The position numbers and the translations under genes are program-made. A model generated the notes under the pieces. It saw only the letters and a program-made list of their open reading frames with translations. It was not told where the DNA came from and ran no database searches. Positions 26,134-34,254 of a stretch of 44,654 nt of DNA are shown here, in pieces. Location: the NCBI GenBank assembly GCA_044433415.1, contig JAWXTP010000011.1, positions 1-44,654 on the forward strand. The letters are read 5' to 3'. Positions within the stretch are counted from its first letter, which is position 1; each line of letters begins with the position of its first letter. The stretch comes from JAWXTP01 sp044433415. GTDB taxonomy: Bacteria > Bacteroidota > Bacteroidia > Bacteroidales > Rikenellaceae.

Positions 26134-28311
26134 CTAATCATTATTACCAGATCTATAGGCTTTTTTAACTCCTTTTAATCGAAGAACCCTATGTATTATT
26201 GAGTCTAGCGATTCTATAGATGTGACTTCTGTAGTAACAACTATTTTCACGCTATCCTTCTCATAGTTCATATTCAATCCGCGTAAAGTAATTTTCAGTG
26301 TTTTCAGAACATCCCTAATAGCTAATTCAAGCCCTAGCACATCTTCACTTTCTATGGTAACCTTAGAGCTAAAACTACGTGAAACACCTTCTTTTCCCCA
26401 AGCGGCCTTTATAACGCGATAGGGGAAGCGTTCATGAAGTGTCCTTCCATTCACACAGTCAGTTCTATGTATGGTGATACCACCTAACACAGTCACAAAC
26501 CCAAAAATATCGTCTCCAAAGATAGGGTTACAACATTTAGAGAGTTTATATTCTATACCTTTCAAGTTACCATCAATAACTAGAAGGTCACTAGCATTTT
26601 CCTCACGGCGCTTAACATCTTTTTCTTTCTTATCGTTTCGCTCCTCAGTAACCTTAAGAGCCAATTCACCGCTAACATGCTTAGTAAGGACTTCTTTAAC
26701 CTCTGTCATAGAGATTCTCTCATCTACTATAAGCCCATAAATGTCGAGTATACTTTTTTGTTTAAAGTATTTCATCAACACATTACCACTAGTCTCTATA
26801 TCTAGGGGAAGTTTCCAGTTCTTAACTTTACGTTCTAGCTCCTCACGTCCAAGGTTAGCCATCTTTGTTTCTTCCTCACGCAAGAAGGCTTTTATGCGAG
26901 AACGCGCCTTACTAGTTACTGCTATATTCAACCAGTCAGCTTTAGGTTTTTGGTTTTTAACGGTAAGTATCTCTACAAGGTCTCCATTCTTAAGCACCTC
27001 TCGTATAGGTACATTTTTATGGTTAACGCGACCACCCACACATTTAGAGCCTAGAGCTGAGTGTATGTCATAGGCAAAATCCAATATTGTAGCTCCCTTA
27101 CGTAATTTACGAAGGTCTCCTGTAGGAGTAAATACAAACACTTCATTAGTACCTCCTACTAGCTTATCGGATTCAAATTTTATCCTATCATCCTCTATCT
27201 CTATACTTTCCATCATCTCACGAAGACGAGCAAGCCATTGTTCAGAGCTAGCTTCACCACCAGATACTCCTTTATACTTCCAGTGAGCTGCGATACCCAT
27301 CTCAGCGACTTCATCCATCCTCTTAGTACGAATTTGCACCTCAACCCATTTTCCCTCACGTGTTACCACTGTAGTATGCAAGGATTCATATCCATTAGAT
27401 TTAGGGATAGAAATCCAGTCGCGCATACGTTCTGTATTAGGATTGTAAAAGTCCGTAACTATAGAGAAGGTATGCCAACACTGAGCTTTCTCACTTTCCT
27501 TAGGGCAATCTATTACTACACGTATCGCAAATACATCGTACACCTCAGCAAAAGAGATACGTTGTTTTTTCATCTTACGCCATATAGAATAAATGGACTT
27601 AGTACGTCCTTTCATGCTATATGTATAGTTTGCCTTATCAAGTTCACGAATTATAGGGGCTGTAAAATACTCTATAAAGTTCTCACGTTCACCAGCGGTT
27701 TTCTCTAGGTTGTCTTTTATATTAGCATAGTCTACAGGTTCAAGATACATAAGCGATAGGTCTTCCATCTCACTTTTTATCTTGTAAAGACCTAACTTAT
27801 GAGCTAACTGAGAATACATATGTAAAGTTTCCCACGACTTCTTAGCGCGTTTCTCCTCTGGAAACTCCGCAAGAGAACGCATCACTTCTAGTCTATCTGC
27901 AAGTTTTATAAGTATGATACGTGGATTTGTAGAATAGGAAACTATAAGTTCTTTAAAATTCTCAAGTTGAGATTTTGAAGTTTTTGTTTCTACAGTAGAG
28001 ATATTATTCATCCCCATTAGTATCTCGGCATGCTCAGCTGAGAACTTCTGTGTTATTTCTTTAAGGTCTATTTTCTTACTACGCACTGCTTCATGCAACA
28101 ACGAACAAGCTACAGACACGCTACCCATACCTAGTTCATCAAGCACTATTTTTGCCACTCCCACTTCATGATAATAAAAAGGATCTCCATTATACCTTTT
28201 TTTATCTTCCGAACATTTTATTGCTATTCGTAAGGCTTCTTTTACGCTATCATAAGAATGTGAGCTAAAGCTCGACCTAACACTTACTAAAAATTCCTTT
28301 ACTATATTCAT
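26134..28311 (-). CDS. RelA/SpoT homologue, probably synthetase only
   Basis: The 725-residue protein has the full long-RSH layout: HD region (about 25-190), (p)ppGpp synthetase (RTKSIYSIWRKMKK, YDVFAIRVV, RMRDWISIPKSNGYESLHT, WVEVQIRTKRMDEVAEMGIAAHWKYK; about 235-350), TGS (NEVFVFTPTGDLRKLRKG, about 395), a CCNPIFGD zinc/RIS segment and a C-terminal ACT domain. The synthetase looks intact. In the hydrolase part the usual HDxxEDT appears as H73-E-A-V-R-S-K and the usual ADRLHNMRT as ADRLEVMRS, so key metal- and guanine-binding residues are lost. I infer a RelA-like synthetase with a dead hydrolase. A second hydrolase-competent RSH would be expected elsewhere. Confidence 0.88.
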   Translation of the reverse strand: MNIVKEFLVSVRSSFSSHSYDSVKEALRIAIKCSEDKKRYNGDPFYYHEVGVAKIVLDELGMGSVSVACSLLHEAVRSKKIDLKEITQKFSAEHAEILMGMNNISTVETKTSKSQLENFKELIVSYSTNPRIILIKLADRLEVMRSLAEFPEEKRAKKSWETLHMYSQLAHKLGLYKIKSEMEDLSLMYLEPVDYANIKDNLEKTAGERENFIEYFTAPIIRELDKANYTYSMKGRTKSIYSIWRKMKKQRISFAEVYDVFAIRVVIDCPKESEKAQCWHTFSIVTDFYNPNTERMRDWISIPKSNGYESLHTTVVTREGKWVEVQIRTKRMDEVAEMGIAAHWKYKGVSGGEASSEQWLARLREMMESIEIEDDRIKFESDKLVGGTNEVFVFTPTGDLRKLRKGATILDFAYDIHSALGSKCVGGRVNHKNVPIREVLKNGDLVEILTVKNQKPKADWLNIAVTSKARSRIKAFLREEETKMANLGREELERKVKNWKLPLDIETSGNVLMKYFKQKSILDIYGLIVDERISMTEVKEVLTKHVSGELALKVTEERNDKKEKDVKRREENASDLLVIDGNLKGIEYKLSKCCNPIFGDDIFGFVTVLGGITIHRTDCVNGRTLHERFPYRVIKAAWGKEGVSRSFSSKVTIESEDVLGLELAIRDVLKTLKITLRGLNMNYEKDSVKIVVTTEVTSIESLDSIIHRVLRLKGVKKAYRSGNND

Positions 28312-28592
28312 AACAACTTAATTTAATTCATAATGAAAATAACCTTATATCTATAAGGACAGGCACAAAGTCAGCCCTTATAATATGGAATATTATATAA
28401 ACTGTATAATACTAACGTATTATAAGGGCGGACACAAGGTCAGCCCCTACACACCCTCATCACGCTAATCACCATTTTGTCTAAAGGAATAACCGCTTGT
28501 CGTCATTAATCTTTAATTATAAATAATAAAATAATTAATAATAAAAAACAGGGTGGTTTCCATGAGCGGTTAATAACGTCCACGATTGTCCG
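28312..28592. other. Intergenic region with direct, inverted and family-3 repeats
   Basis: No gene is seen. Near-direct repeats AGGACAGGCACAAAGTCAGCC (about 28356) and AGGGCGGACACAAGGTCAGCC (about 28426) flank an inverted repeat CCCTTATAATA (28375-28385) and TATTATAAGGG (28418-28428). A reverse family-3 core (ACCGCTTGTCGTCATTAAT, 28492-28510) follows. From about 28559 the sequence CCATGAGCGGT...CGATTGTCC leads into the family-2 palindrome. Confidence 0.55.
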
Positions 28593-28713
28593 CTTTTTCC
28601 AAGAGTGGTTCATATTTGCGGCGTTTTTTGAAGTTTTAAGCGGAGCAGCCTCGATGGCTGTGAGCATTGAAACTTTAAAAAAGGTCGGAAAGATGAGCCG
28701 CTATTGGGAAAAG
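28593..28713. repeat. Family-2 121-bp palindrome, copy A
   Basis: It starts CTTTTTCCAAGAGTGGTTCA and ends TGAGCCGCTATTGGGAAAAG, folding into a long imperfect hairpin with apex CAGCC-TCGAT-GGCTG exactly at the centre (28653). It lies 10 nt after the ribE stop codon, in that gene's 3' region. Confidence 0.9.
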
Positions 28714-28723
28714 CCTTCCCGAA

Positions 28724-29329
28724 CTATCTAAGCGAAACAGCACTATATGCAGATATCATTTTGAGAATATATTTGCCAATTATATCAAACTCTAGGTTGA
28801 TGATGGTACCGACCTCAAAAGTGTGGAAATTAGTATGTTCAAAAGTATAAGGGATTATAGCCACTTCGAAACTCCCCTTTTGGGAATTTACCACTGTCAA
28901 GCTCACCCCATTTACACATATAGAGCCTTTCTCTACTGTCATATTCCCTGTAGAGTCGTCATACTCAAATTTAAAATTCCAGCTTCCGTTAGTCTCCTGC
29001 ACAGAAACACATTTACCTACCTGGTCTACGTGTCCTTGTACTATATGACCATCAAGCAGGGAGTCAGGACGCATACTTCTCTCTACATTTATTTCGTCCC
29101 CAACCTTAAATAAACCAAGGTTAGTCTTCTGTAGAGTCTCCTGTATAGCAGTTACCGTATATACATTACCTTCTATACTCACCACTGTTAAACACACTCC
29201 ATTATGTGCAACACTTTGGTCAATTTTAAGCTCATTAGTAAATGAGCATTCTAATGATATATGTAGATTCTCTTGTTCTTTTCTAAGCTCTACAACTTTT
29301 GCAATAGATTCAACAATTCCTGAAAACAT
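28724..29329 (-). CDS. ribE: Riboflavin synthase, alpha subunit
   Basis: The 201-residue protein joins two lumazine-binding beta-barrels. The first starts MFSGIVESIAKV and includes NGVCLTVVSIEGN. The second contains GHIVQGHVDQVG and SICVNGVSLTVVNSQKG. It dismutates two molecules of 6,7-dimethyl-8-ribityllumazine to make riboflavin. The length is normal. The next gene upstream is cdd (27-nt gap), and a family-2 palindrome follows the stop directly. The gene is called ribE or ribC depending on the species. Confidence 0.95.
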   Translation of the reverse strand: MFSGIVESIAKVVELRKEQENLHISLECSFTNELKIDQSVAHNGVCLTVVSIEGNVYTVTAIQETLQKTNLGLFKVGDEINVERSMRPDSLLDGHIVQGHVDQVGKCVSVQETNGSWNFKFEYDDSTGNMTVEKGSICVNGVSLTVVNSQKGSFEVAIIPYTFEHTNFHTFEVGTIINLEFDIIGKYILKMISAYSAVSLR

Positions 29330-29356
29330 AATTTATATTTTTTATTAATTTTATTC

Positions 29357-29791
29357 TTAAAACTCACTAAACGCAAAGGGCAATAAACAACGTACATTAT
29401 CTGTTATTATGTATTTCCCATTATGACGAAAGATAAGTCTAATATCTTTTTTTTGCTTCTGCTCTACCTCTAGCAACGACTGGCGACATACCCCACAAGG
29501 AGCACAATCTACAAAGTCATCACCTTTCCTAGCAGATATAGCAATCATTTTTATAACTCTATTAACACAACTAGCACTATATATAAGAGCTCTTTCGGCA
29601 CAAATCCCTGCCGTAAAGGAAGCATTCTCTTGATTAGAACCTATAGCCACTTCACCATCTTCCATAAGAGCAGCTGCCCCTACACGAAAATTAGAATAAG
29701 GCGCATAGCTAGTATCTGTAGCATACTGCGAAACCTCTATACATGCTCTTTCAGATTCTGTTAGTTCTTCAAAATATACTTCTTTATACAT
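29357..29791 (-). CDS. cdd: Cytidine deaminase
   Basis: The start at 29791 (MYKEVYFEELTESER) gives 144 residues, typical of the tetrameric class; the open frame continues to 29833 without homology. Zinc site motifs are present: TAGICAERALIYSA carries the first Cys and the catalytic Glu, and CAPCGVCRQSLLE carries the other two Cys. N-terminal YAPYSNFRVGAA is the substrate-binding signature. It converts cytidine and deoxycytidine to uridine forms in pyrimidine salvage. Confidence 0.94.
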   Translation of the reverse strand: MYKEVYFEELTESERACIEVSQYATDTSYAPYSNFRVGAAALMEDGEVAIGSNQENASFTAGICAERALIYSASCVNRVIKMIAISARKGDDFVDCAPCGVCRQSLLEVEQKQKKDIRLIFRHNGKYIITDNVRCLLPFAFSEF

Positions 29792-29840
29792 AGTTTTACA
29801 ATTTATTTTACCTGCACAGGGCACAAAACCCAAGGTGTCT

Positions 29841-29961
29841 CTTTTTCCAAGAATGGCTTAGATTTTTTGCGTTTTTTAAAGTTTTAAGCGTAGCAGCCTC
29901 GACGGCTGTGAGCATTGAAACTTTGAAAAAGGTGAAAAATGTAGGCCGTTATTGGGAAAAG
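29841..29961. repeat. Family-2 121-bp palindrome, copy B
   Basis: Same length and ends as copy A (CTTTTTCCAAGAATGG ... TATTGGGAAAAG), with apex CAGCC-TCGAC-GGCTG. It lies 13 nt after the lpxB stop, between lpxB and cdd. Its flank (GGTGTCTC, and on the other strand GAGACA...GCCCTGTGCAG) resembles the tandem unit found beside copy C. Confidence 0.88.
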
Positions 29962-29974
29962 TTTTCCCTTAGTT

Positions 29975-31120
29975 TTAGTTTTTGCCAGTTACTAAGTCTA
30001 CCATCTTACTGGCTACTCTTTGCGACGCCCCTACCGCTCCCATTTTCTGCTCAAGCTCGTCATAGTCTGCCATTAACCTCGCATGCTTAGCTCCACCAGG
30101 AAGAATAGCACGCAACTCCTCAACACCTCTTTCTACTACCATATCTTTATACAACAACTCAGCTATAACCTCACGTTGCATGATGATATTTACAAGAGTC
30201 ACCCATTTCAACTTCAAGAAAATCTTTAATATAAAAGCTGTGCTAGGTTTCACCCAGTAACATGACAGCTCAGGAACTTTCAGCAGTGCAGTCTCCAAAG
30301 TCGCTGTACCACTAGTCACTATTGCAGCATCTGAATGTGCCAAGGTCTCATAGGTTTTATCAAAAACTAGAGCCACATTTACATTAGTAACGCTAGATAT
30401 CTGTTTTTCGTATAACTTTTTATCTATCCAGTTCACTCCACAAATTACAAACTGGTAATCTGTAAACTCTTTCGCTACTTTAAGGATAAATGCAAGATTA
30501 TAATTTATCTCATGTACACGGCTTCCAGGTAAAAGAGCTATCTTTTTCTTATCGTCAAGATTATTAGCCTTTATAAACTCCTCTTTTGTGGAAAGTACAG
30601 AATTTTTCTCTTCTATAGCATCCATTATAGGGTTTCCAAAATAGTGAGCCTCTATACCCCACTTTTTGAAATACTCCACCTCGAAAGGAAATATCACGAA
30701 TAACTCGTCAACCCATTTCTGAAGTTTCTTAACTCTATTCTCCTTCCATGCCCACACCTTAGGTGCTATATAGTAGAAAGTCTTTATGTTATGCTGCTTA
30801 GCAAACTTTGCAATCTTTAAGTTAAAACCTGCATAATCCACAAGTATCACTACATCGGGTGCAAAATCTAATATATCTCTTTTGCAATAGCTTATCTGTG
30901 ACAATATGGTGCGCAAGTTCTTTACAACCTCCACAAAACCCATAATAGAAGTTTCCTTTATATGCTTTACTAGACTCTTTTCGTCACCACAAGCCTCCAA
31001 CATCTTGTCACCACCCCAGAATCTTATCTCTGCATCTTTATCTCTCTCTTTTATGCCCTCTATGAGCTTCGAGCCATGCAAATCCCCTGAAGCCTCTCCT
31101 ACAATTATATAATATTTCAT
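29975..31120 (-). CDS. lpxB: Lipid-A-disaccharide synthase
   Basis: The 381-residue GT19 enzyme has MKYYIIVGEASGDLHGSKL at the N-terminus, VVILVDYAGFNLKIAKFAK, YYIAPKVWAWKENRVKKL, KKIALLPGSRVHEI and TSGTATLETALLKVPE. It joins UDP-2,3-diacylglucosamine with lipid X to form the lipid A disaccharide at the inner membrane. Length is typical. Its presence supports an outer-membrane, lipid-A-making organism. The 57-nt gap to trmD contains a family-3 core. Confidence 0.96.
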   Translation of the reverse strand: MKYYIIVGEASGDLHGSKLIEGIKERDKDAEIRFWGGDKMLEACGDEKSLVKHIKETSIMGFVEVVKNLRTILSQISYCKRDILDFAPDVVILVDYAGFNLKIAKFAKQHNIKTFYYIAPKVWAWKENRVKKLQKWVDELFVIFPFEVEYFKKWGIEAHYFGNPIMDAIEEKNSVLSTKEEFIKANNLDDKKKIALLPGSRVHEINYNLAFILKVAKEFTDYQFVICGVNWIDKKLYEKQISSVTNVNVALVFDKTYETLAHSDAAIVTSGTATLETALLKVPELSCYWVKPSTAFILKIFLKLKWVTLVNIIMQREVIAELLYKDMVVERGVEELRAILPGGAKHARLMADYDELEQKMGAVGASQRVASKMVDLVTGKN

Positions 31121-31150
31121 AAAATAATGATTAATGATGAATGTTTAATG

Positions 31151-31165
31151 ACGACAAGCGACAAG
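31151..31165. repeat. Family-3 core downstream of trmD
   Basis: AATGATTAATGATGAATG...ACGACAAGCGACAAG lies between the trmD stop (31178) and the lpxB start (31120), without a full second arm. Confidence 0.5.
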
Positions 31166-31177
31166 ATAATTAAAAGA

Positions 31178-31861
31178 TTATTTTAAATCACCTAACAAAT
31201 CTGGACGAAGGCGCTCTGTACGTTCATAGGCCTGCTCTTCCTGCCATTTAGATATCTCCTTAAAGTTCCCCGACAATAACACATCAGGCACTTTCCAACC
31301 GTTAAACTCCGCTGGTCGTGTGTATACAGGTGGAGCTAACAAATCATCTTGAAAAGTGTCACTCAACGCTGAGGCTTCATCTGAGATAGCCCCTGGGATA
31401 ACTCTCACTACAGCATCTGTGATAACAGCTGCTGCAAGCTCTCCTCCTGTAAGGACATAGTCACCTATAGAAATCTCCTTAGTGATAAGATGTTCTCTTA
31501 TCCTATAGTCTATTCCTTTGTAGTGACCACATAAAATGATAAGATTCTCACAAAGAGATAAGGTGTTAGCTGTCTTTTGGTTAAAAGTCTCACCATCGGG
31601 AGAGGTAAAGATAATCTCGTCATAAGGTCGCTCACTCTTTAGCTTAGTGATAAGGTTGTATATAGGCTCTATAGTCATAACCATACCTGCCTCACCACCA
31701 AAAGGGTAATCATCAACTTTGCGGTGCTTATCTGTTGAATAGTCGCGTATATTGTGTACAACAATCTCTGCTAAGCCGCTAGCTTGAACCCTCTTTAATA
31801 TGGATTCATTAAAAGGACTTTGCAACAAATCTGGTACTACTGTAAGTATATCAATTCTCAT
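31178..31861 (-). CDS. trmD: tRNA (guanine37-N1)-methyltransferase
   Basis: The 227-residue SPOUT enzyme has HRKVDDYPFGGEAGMVM (about 46-62), LCGHYKGIDYRIREHL, and the knot segment SIGDYVLTGGELAAAVITDAVVR. The C-terminal ending YERTERLRPDLL is also typical. It methylates G37 beside the anticodon to prevent frameshifting. Its ATG overlaps the stop of the MBL gene as TAATG (shared base 31861), so the two are translationally coupled. Confidence 0.96.
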   Translation of the reverse strand: MRIDILTVVPDLLQSPFNESILKRVQASGLAEIVVHNIRDYSTDKHRKVDDYPFGGEAGMVMTIEPIYNLITKLKSERPYDEIIFTSPDGETFNQKTANTLSLCENLIILCGHYKGIDYRIREHLITKEISIGDYVLTGGELAAAVITDAVVRVIPGAISDEASALSDTFQDDLLAPPVYTRPAEFNGWKVPDVLLSGNFKEISKWQEEQAYERTERLRPDLLGDLK

Positions 31862-32547
31862 TATAATTCGCTTACTGGGTTTACCTTATCTGTTAGTACC
31901 TCATTAACAAAAGGGTTATGCATAGCCTCTTGTGCTAATGAAGAATGGTCTCCATGACCTGGATAAATAGTAGTCTCCCCACCTAGAGGTAAAATTTTAT
32001 ATAGAATAGAACCCATAAGCACATCATAATCACCTGTAGGAAGGTCTGTACGACCTATAGTCCCCTTAAAAAGTGTGTCTCCAGTGAATAGAGTTTTAGT
32101 CTCCTCATGATAGAAAGATACACCCCCAATAGTGTGACCAGGTGTAGCTATAACTTTTAAAGAACTCTCTCCAAAAGTTATGATATCTTCATCATTTAAG
32201 AACTTATCTATTGTTGGCACAAAATCATCATCTGTAGGTAAGCCATACATTCTAGCACTAGCCTCAGCAGACTCAACAATTAGGGTCTCAGATTCTGATG
32301 CAGCAAACTCTACTCCATATTTATTTTTAAAATAGTTGATGGCTAAGATATGATCAATGTGACAGTGAGTATTAATCAATAACTTTACAGAAAGCTCATT
32401 TTTAGAGATATAATTCTCTATTCTCTCACGCTCCTTAACCTCAGAAGCGGCAGCATCTATAATTACGCACTCTTTTGAACTTTCATCACTTACAACGTAT
32501 GTTACCTCTCTAAAAGGGTTTACAGCAAAAACTTTAATTTTTATCAT
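31861..32547 (-). CDS. MBL-fold hydrolase, glyoxalase II-like
   Basis: The 228-residue metallo-beta-lactamase fold protein has NTHCHIDHILAINYF (HxHxDH metal motif, about 62-68), ATPGHTIGGVSFY (third His), FTGDTLFKGTIGRTD (bridging Asp) and YPGHGDHSS (last His). This is the usual short hydroxyacylglutathione-hydrolase-like form common in bacteria without glutathione, so the substrate is unclear. It is the first gene of the MBL-trmD pair, upstream of lpxB on the same strand. Confidence 0.88.
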   Translation of the reverse strand: MIKIKVFAVNPFREVTYVVSDESSKECVIIDAAASEVKERERIENYISKNELSVKLLINTHCHIDHILAINYFKNKYGVEFAASESETLIVESAEASARMYGLPTDDDFVPTIDKFLNDEDIITFGESSLKVIATPGHTIGGVSFYHEETKTLFTGDTLFKGTIGRTDLPTGDYDVLMGSILYKILPLGGETTIYPGHGDHSSLAQEAMHNPFVNEVLTDKVNPVSEL

Positions 32548-32588
32548 AGTAAATTATCTATTAATATCTACAAATATACTATTTTTTC

Positions 32589-32596
32589 TATCTTTG
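32589..32596 (+). promoter_or_regulatory. TATCTTTG box upstream of rlmD
   Basis: A perfect Bacteroidetes -7 element lies 49 nt before the rlmD start; no good TTTG element is present at the usual distance. The divergent MBL gene has a TATATTTG box on the minus strand (32571-32578). The 97-bp gap is therefore a two-way promoter region. Confidence 0.5.
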
Positions 32597-32644
32597 TAAA
32601 AATTATTTTACAATACTTACACGAATATTTATTTTTTATACACA

Positions 32645-34069
32645 ATGCCAAGAAGAAGACGTGAGAAATACCCTATGATAGAGGGACTTGAAATTATTGA
32701 TATTGCTGCTGAGGGCAAATCGTTAGGAAAATATAACGACATGGTTGTATTTGTTCCTCTAACTCTCCCTGGGGATGTTGTAGACGTACAGATATCTAAC
32801 AAGCGCCGCCGCTTTATGGAGGGTTATGTGGTAAATTTCCAAAAACATTCAGACCTTAAAATAGAGGCTTTCTGTGAACATTTTGGAGCTTGTGGTGGCT
32901 GCAAATGGCAAAACCTACCTTACGCTGAGCAACTTCGTTTTAAAGAACAACAGGTGAAAGACCAACTTTCACGTATAGGAAAAGTTGACGTTAGCCAAAC
33001 TCTACCTATCTTAGGTTCTGAACAAACATCTTTCTATAGAAACAAACTAGAATTTACTTTCTCTAACAAACGCTGGAGAACTCGCGAAGAAGTTGCAGAA
33101 GGTATCGAAAGCAAAGCTGGTGAAGCCCTAGGTTTCCACATTAGCGGCATGTTTGACAAGATACTTGATATCAACAAGTGTCACCTTCAACCGTCTCCTT
33201 CAAACGAAATAAGACTTGCTCTTAAAGAATTTGCTGTAGACAACAACTACGAATTTTATGATGCTCGTACGCATGAAGGATTCCTAAGAAATGTTGTTAT
33301 ACGTACTTCCTCAACAGGTGAAGTTATGGTTATCGTAATCTTTAACCGTGAAGATGTTGAAAAACGTGAGGCTATATTAAATATGCTTATTGAGAAATTC
33401 CCTGAAATTTCTTCTCTTATCTATATCATAAATTCTAAATTTAACGACTCTTATTCTGACCTTGACACCATCTGTTACCACGGTAACGATTACATCTTCG
33501 AGGAAATGGAAGGTCTTAAATTTAAGATAGGACCTAAATCTTTCTATCAAACGAACTCTTCTCAGGCTTATGAGCTTTATAAGATAACTCGTGAGTTTGC
33601 TCAGCTTACAGGCTCAGAAGTGGTGTATGACTTATATACAGGTACAGGTACTATTGCTAATTTCGTAGCTCATTCAGCGTCTAAAGTTGTGGGTGTGGAG
33701 TACGTCCCTGAAGCTATAGAGGATGCTAAGGTTAACTCTCAGATTAATGGTATAGAAAACACTACTTTCTATGCAGGAGATATGAAAGATGTGCTTAACG
33801 ATGCGTTTATCGCTGAAAATGGCGCTCCAGATGTTATTATCTTAGACCCTCCACGCGCAGGTATACATGAAGATGTAGCACAGACTATTCTTCGCACTGC
33901 TCCTAAACGTATGGTTTATGTGAGCTGTAACCCTGCAACACAAGCGCGCGACTTAGCGATATTTGATGTAGACTATAACGTTGTTAAGATACAACCTGTA
34001 GATATGTTCCCTCACACTCACCATGTGGAGAATGTGGTGTTGCTGGAAAGAAGAGCTTGTAGCTTGTAG
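32645..34069 (+). CDS. rlmD: 23S rRNA (uracil-5-)-methyltransferase, RumA/RlmD type
   Basis: The 474-residue protein has an N-terminal TRAM domain (about 15-75) and a 4Fe-4S motif (CEHFGACGGCKWQN, about 79-92, with a later Cys in INKCHLQP). The class-I methyltransferase core has VYDLYTGTGTIANFVA, ILDPPRAG and the catalytic-Cys motif YVSCNPATQARDL, ending DMFPHTHHVENVVLL. It methylates a uridine C5 in 23S rRNA; the exact position cannot be read from the sequence. The TAG stop (34067-34069) is the first three bases of a (TAGGTGA)7 tandem array. Confidence 0.9.
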   Translation: MPRRRREKYPMIEGLEIIDIAAEGKSLGKYNDMVVFVPLTLPGDVVDVQISNKRRRFMEGYVVNFQKHSDLKIEAFCEHFGACGGCKWQNLPYAEQLRFKEQQVKDQLSRIGKVDVSQTLPILGSEQTSFYRNKLEFTFSNKRWRTREEVAEGIESKAGEALGFHISGMFDKILDINKCHLQPSPSNEIRLALKEFAVDNNYEFYDARTHEGFLRNVVIRTSSTGEVMVIVIFNREDVEKREAILNMLIEKFPEISSLIYIINSKFNDSYSDLDTICYHGNDYIFEEMEGLKFKIGPKSFYQTNSSQAYELYKITREFAQLTGSEVVYDLYTGTGTIANFVAHSASKVVGVEYVPEAIEDAKVNSQINGIENTTFYAGDMKDVLNDAFIAENGAPDVIILDPPRAGIHEDVAQTILRTAPKRMVYVSCNPATQARDLAIFDVDYNVVKIQPVDMFPHTHHVENVVLLERRACSL

Positions 34070-34119
34070 GTGATAGGTGATAGGTGATAGGTGATAGGTG
34101 ATAGGTGATAGGTGATAGG
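34067..34119 (+). repeat. (TAGGTGA)7 tandem array at the rlmD stop
   Basis: Seven exact TAGGTGA units plus TAGG begin with the rlmD stop codon itself. The unit supplies stops in more than one frame, so changes in copy number do not extend the protein. Confidence 0.97.
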
Positions 34120-34204
34120 GCGACAAGCGACTAAATATTGCTTGAAAGATTGTTGGAGGGTCATAGTTTTCAACAATCTTTCCAGCAATATTTCCACGCT
34201 TGCG
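34119..34204. repeat. Family-3 palindrome after rlmD
   Basis: CGACAAGCGACTAAATATTG...AAGATTGTTG (from 34121) pairs with CAACAATCTTT...CAATATTTCCACGCTTGCGCG. It sits between the convergent rlmD and DUF234 ATPase genes and may end both transcripts. Confidence 0.7.
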
Positions 34205-34205
34205 C

Positions 34206-34245
34206 GACCCTGTTAGACTCTGTCAGACCCTGTTAGACCCTGTTA
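34206..34245. repeat. Four 10-bp GACCCTGTTA units
   Basis: GACCCTGTTA, GACTCTGTCA, GACCCTGTTA and GACCCTGTTA follow the family-3 palindrome without a gap, ending 10 bp before the ATPase stop codon. Confidence 0.9.
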
Positions 34246-34254
34246 GAAATCCAA

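Noticed and set aside
26471..27073. Two further plus-strand open frames opposite rsh
   Set aside because: They are antisense to TGS and linker regions of a clear gene, with composition typical of shadow frames.
27238..27708. 156-codon plus-strand open frame inside rsh
   Set aside because: It lies antisense to the conserved synthetase region of the RSH protein and has no recognisable motif.
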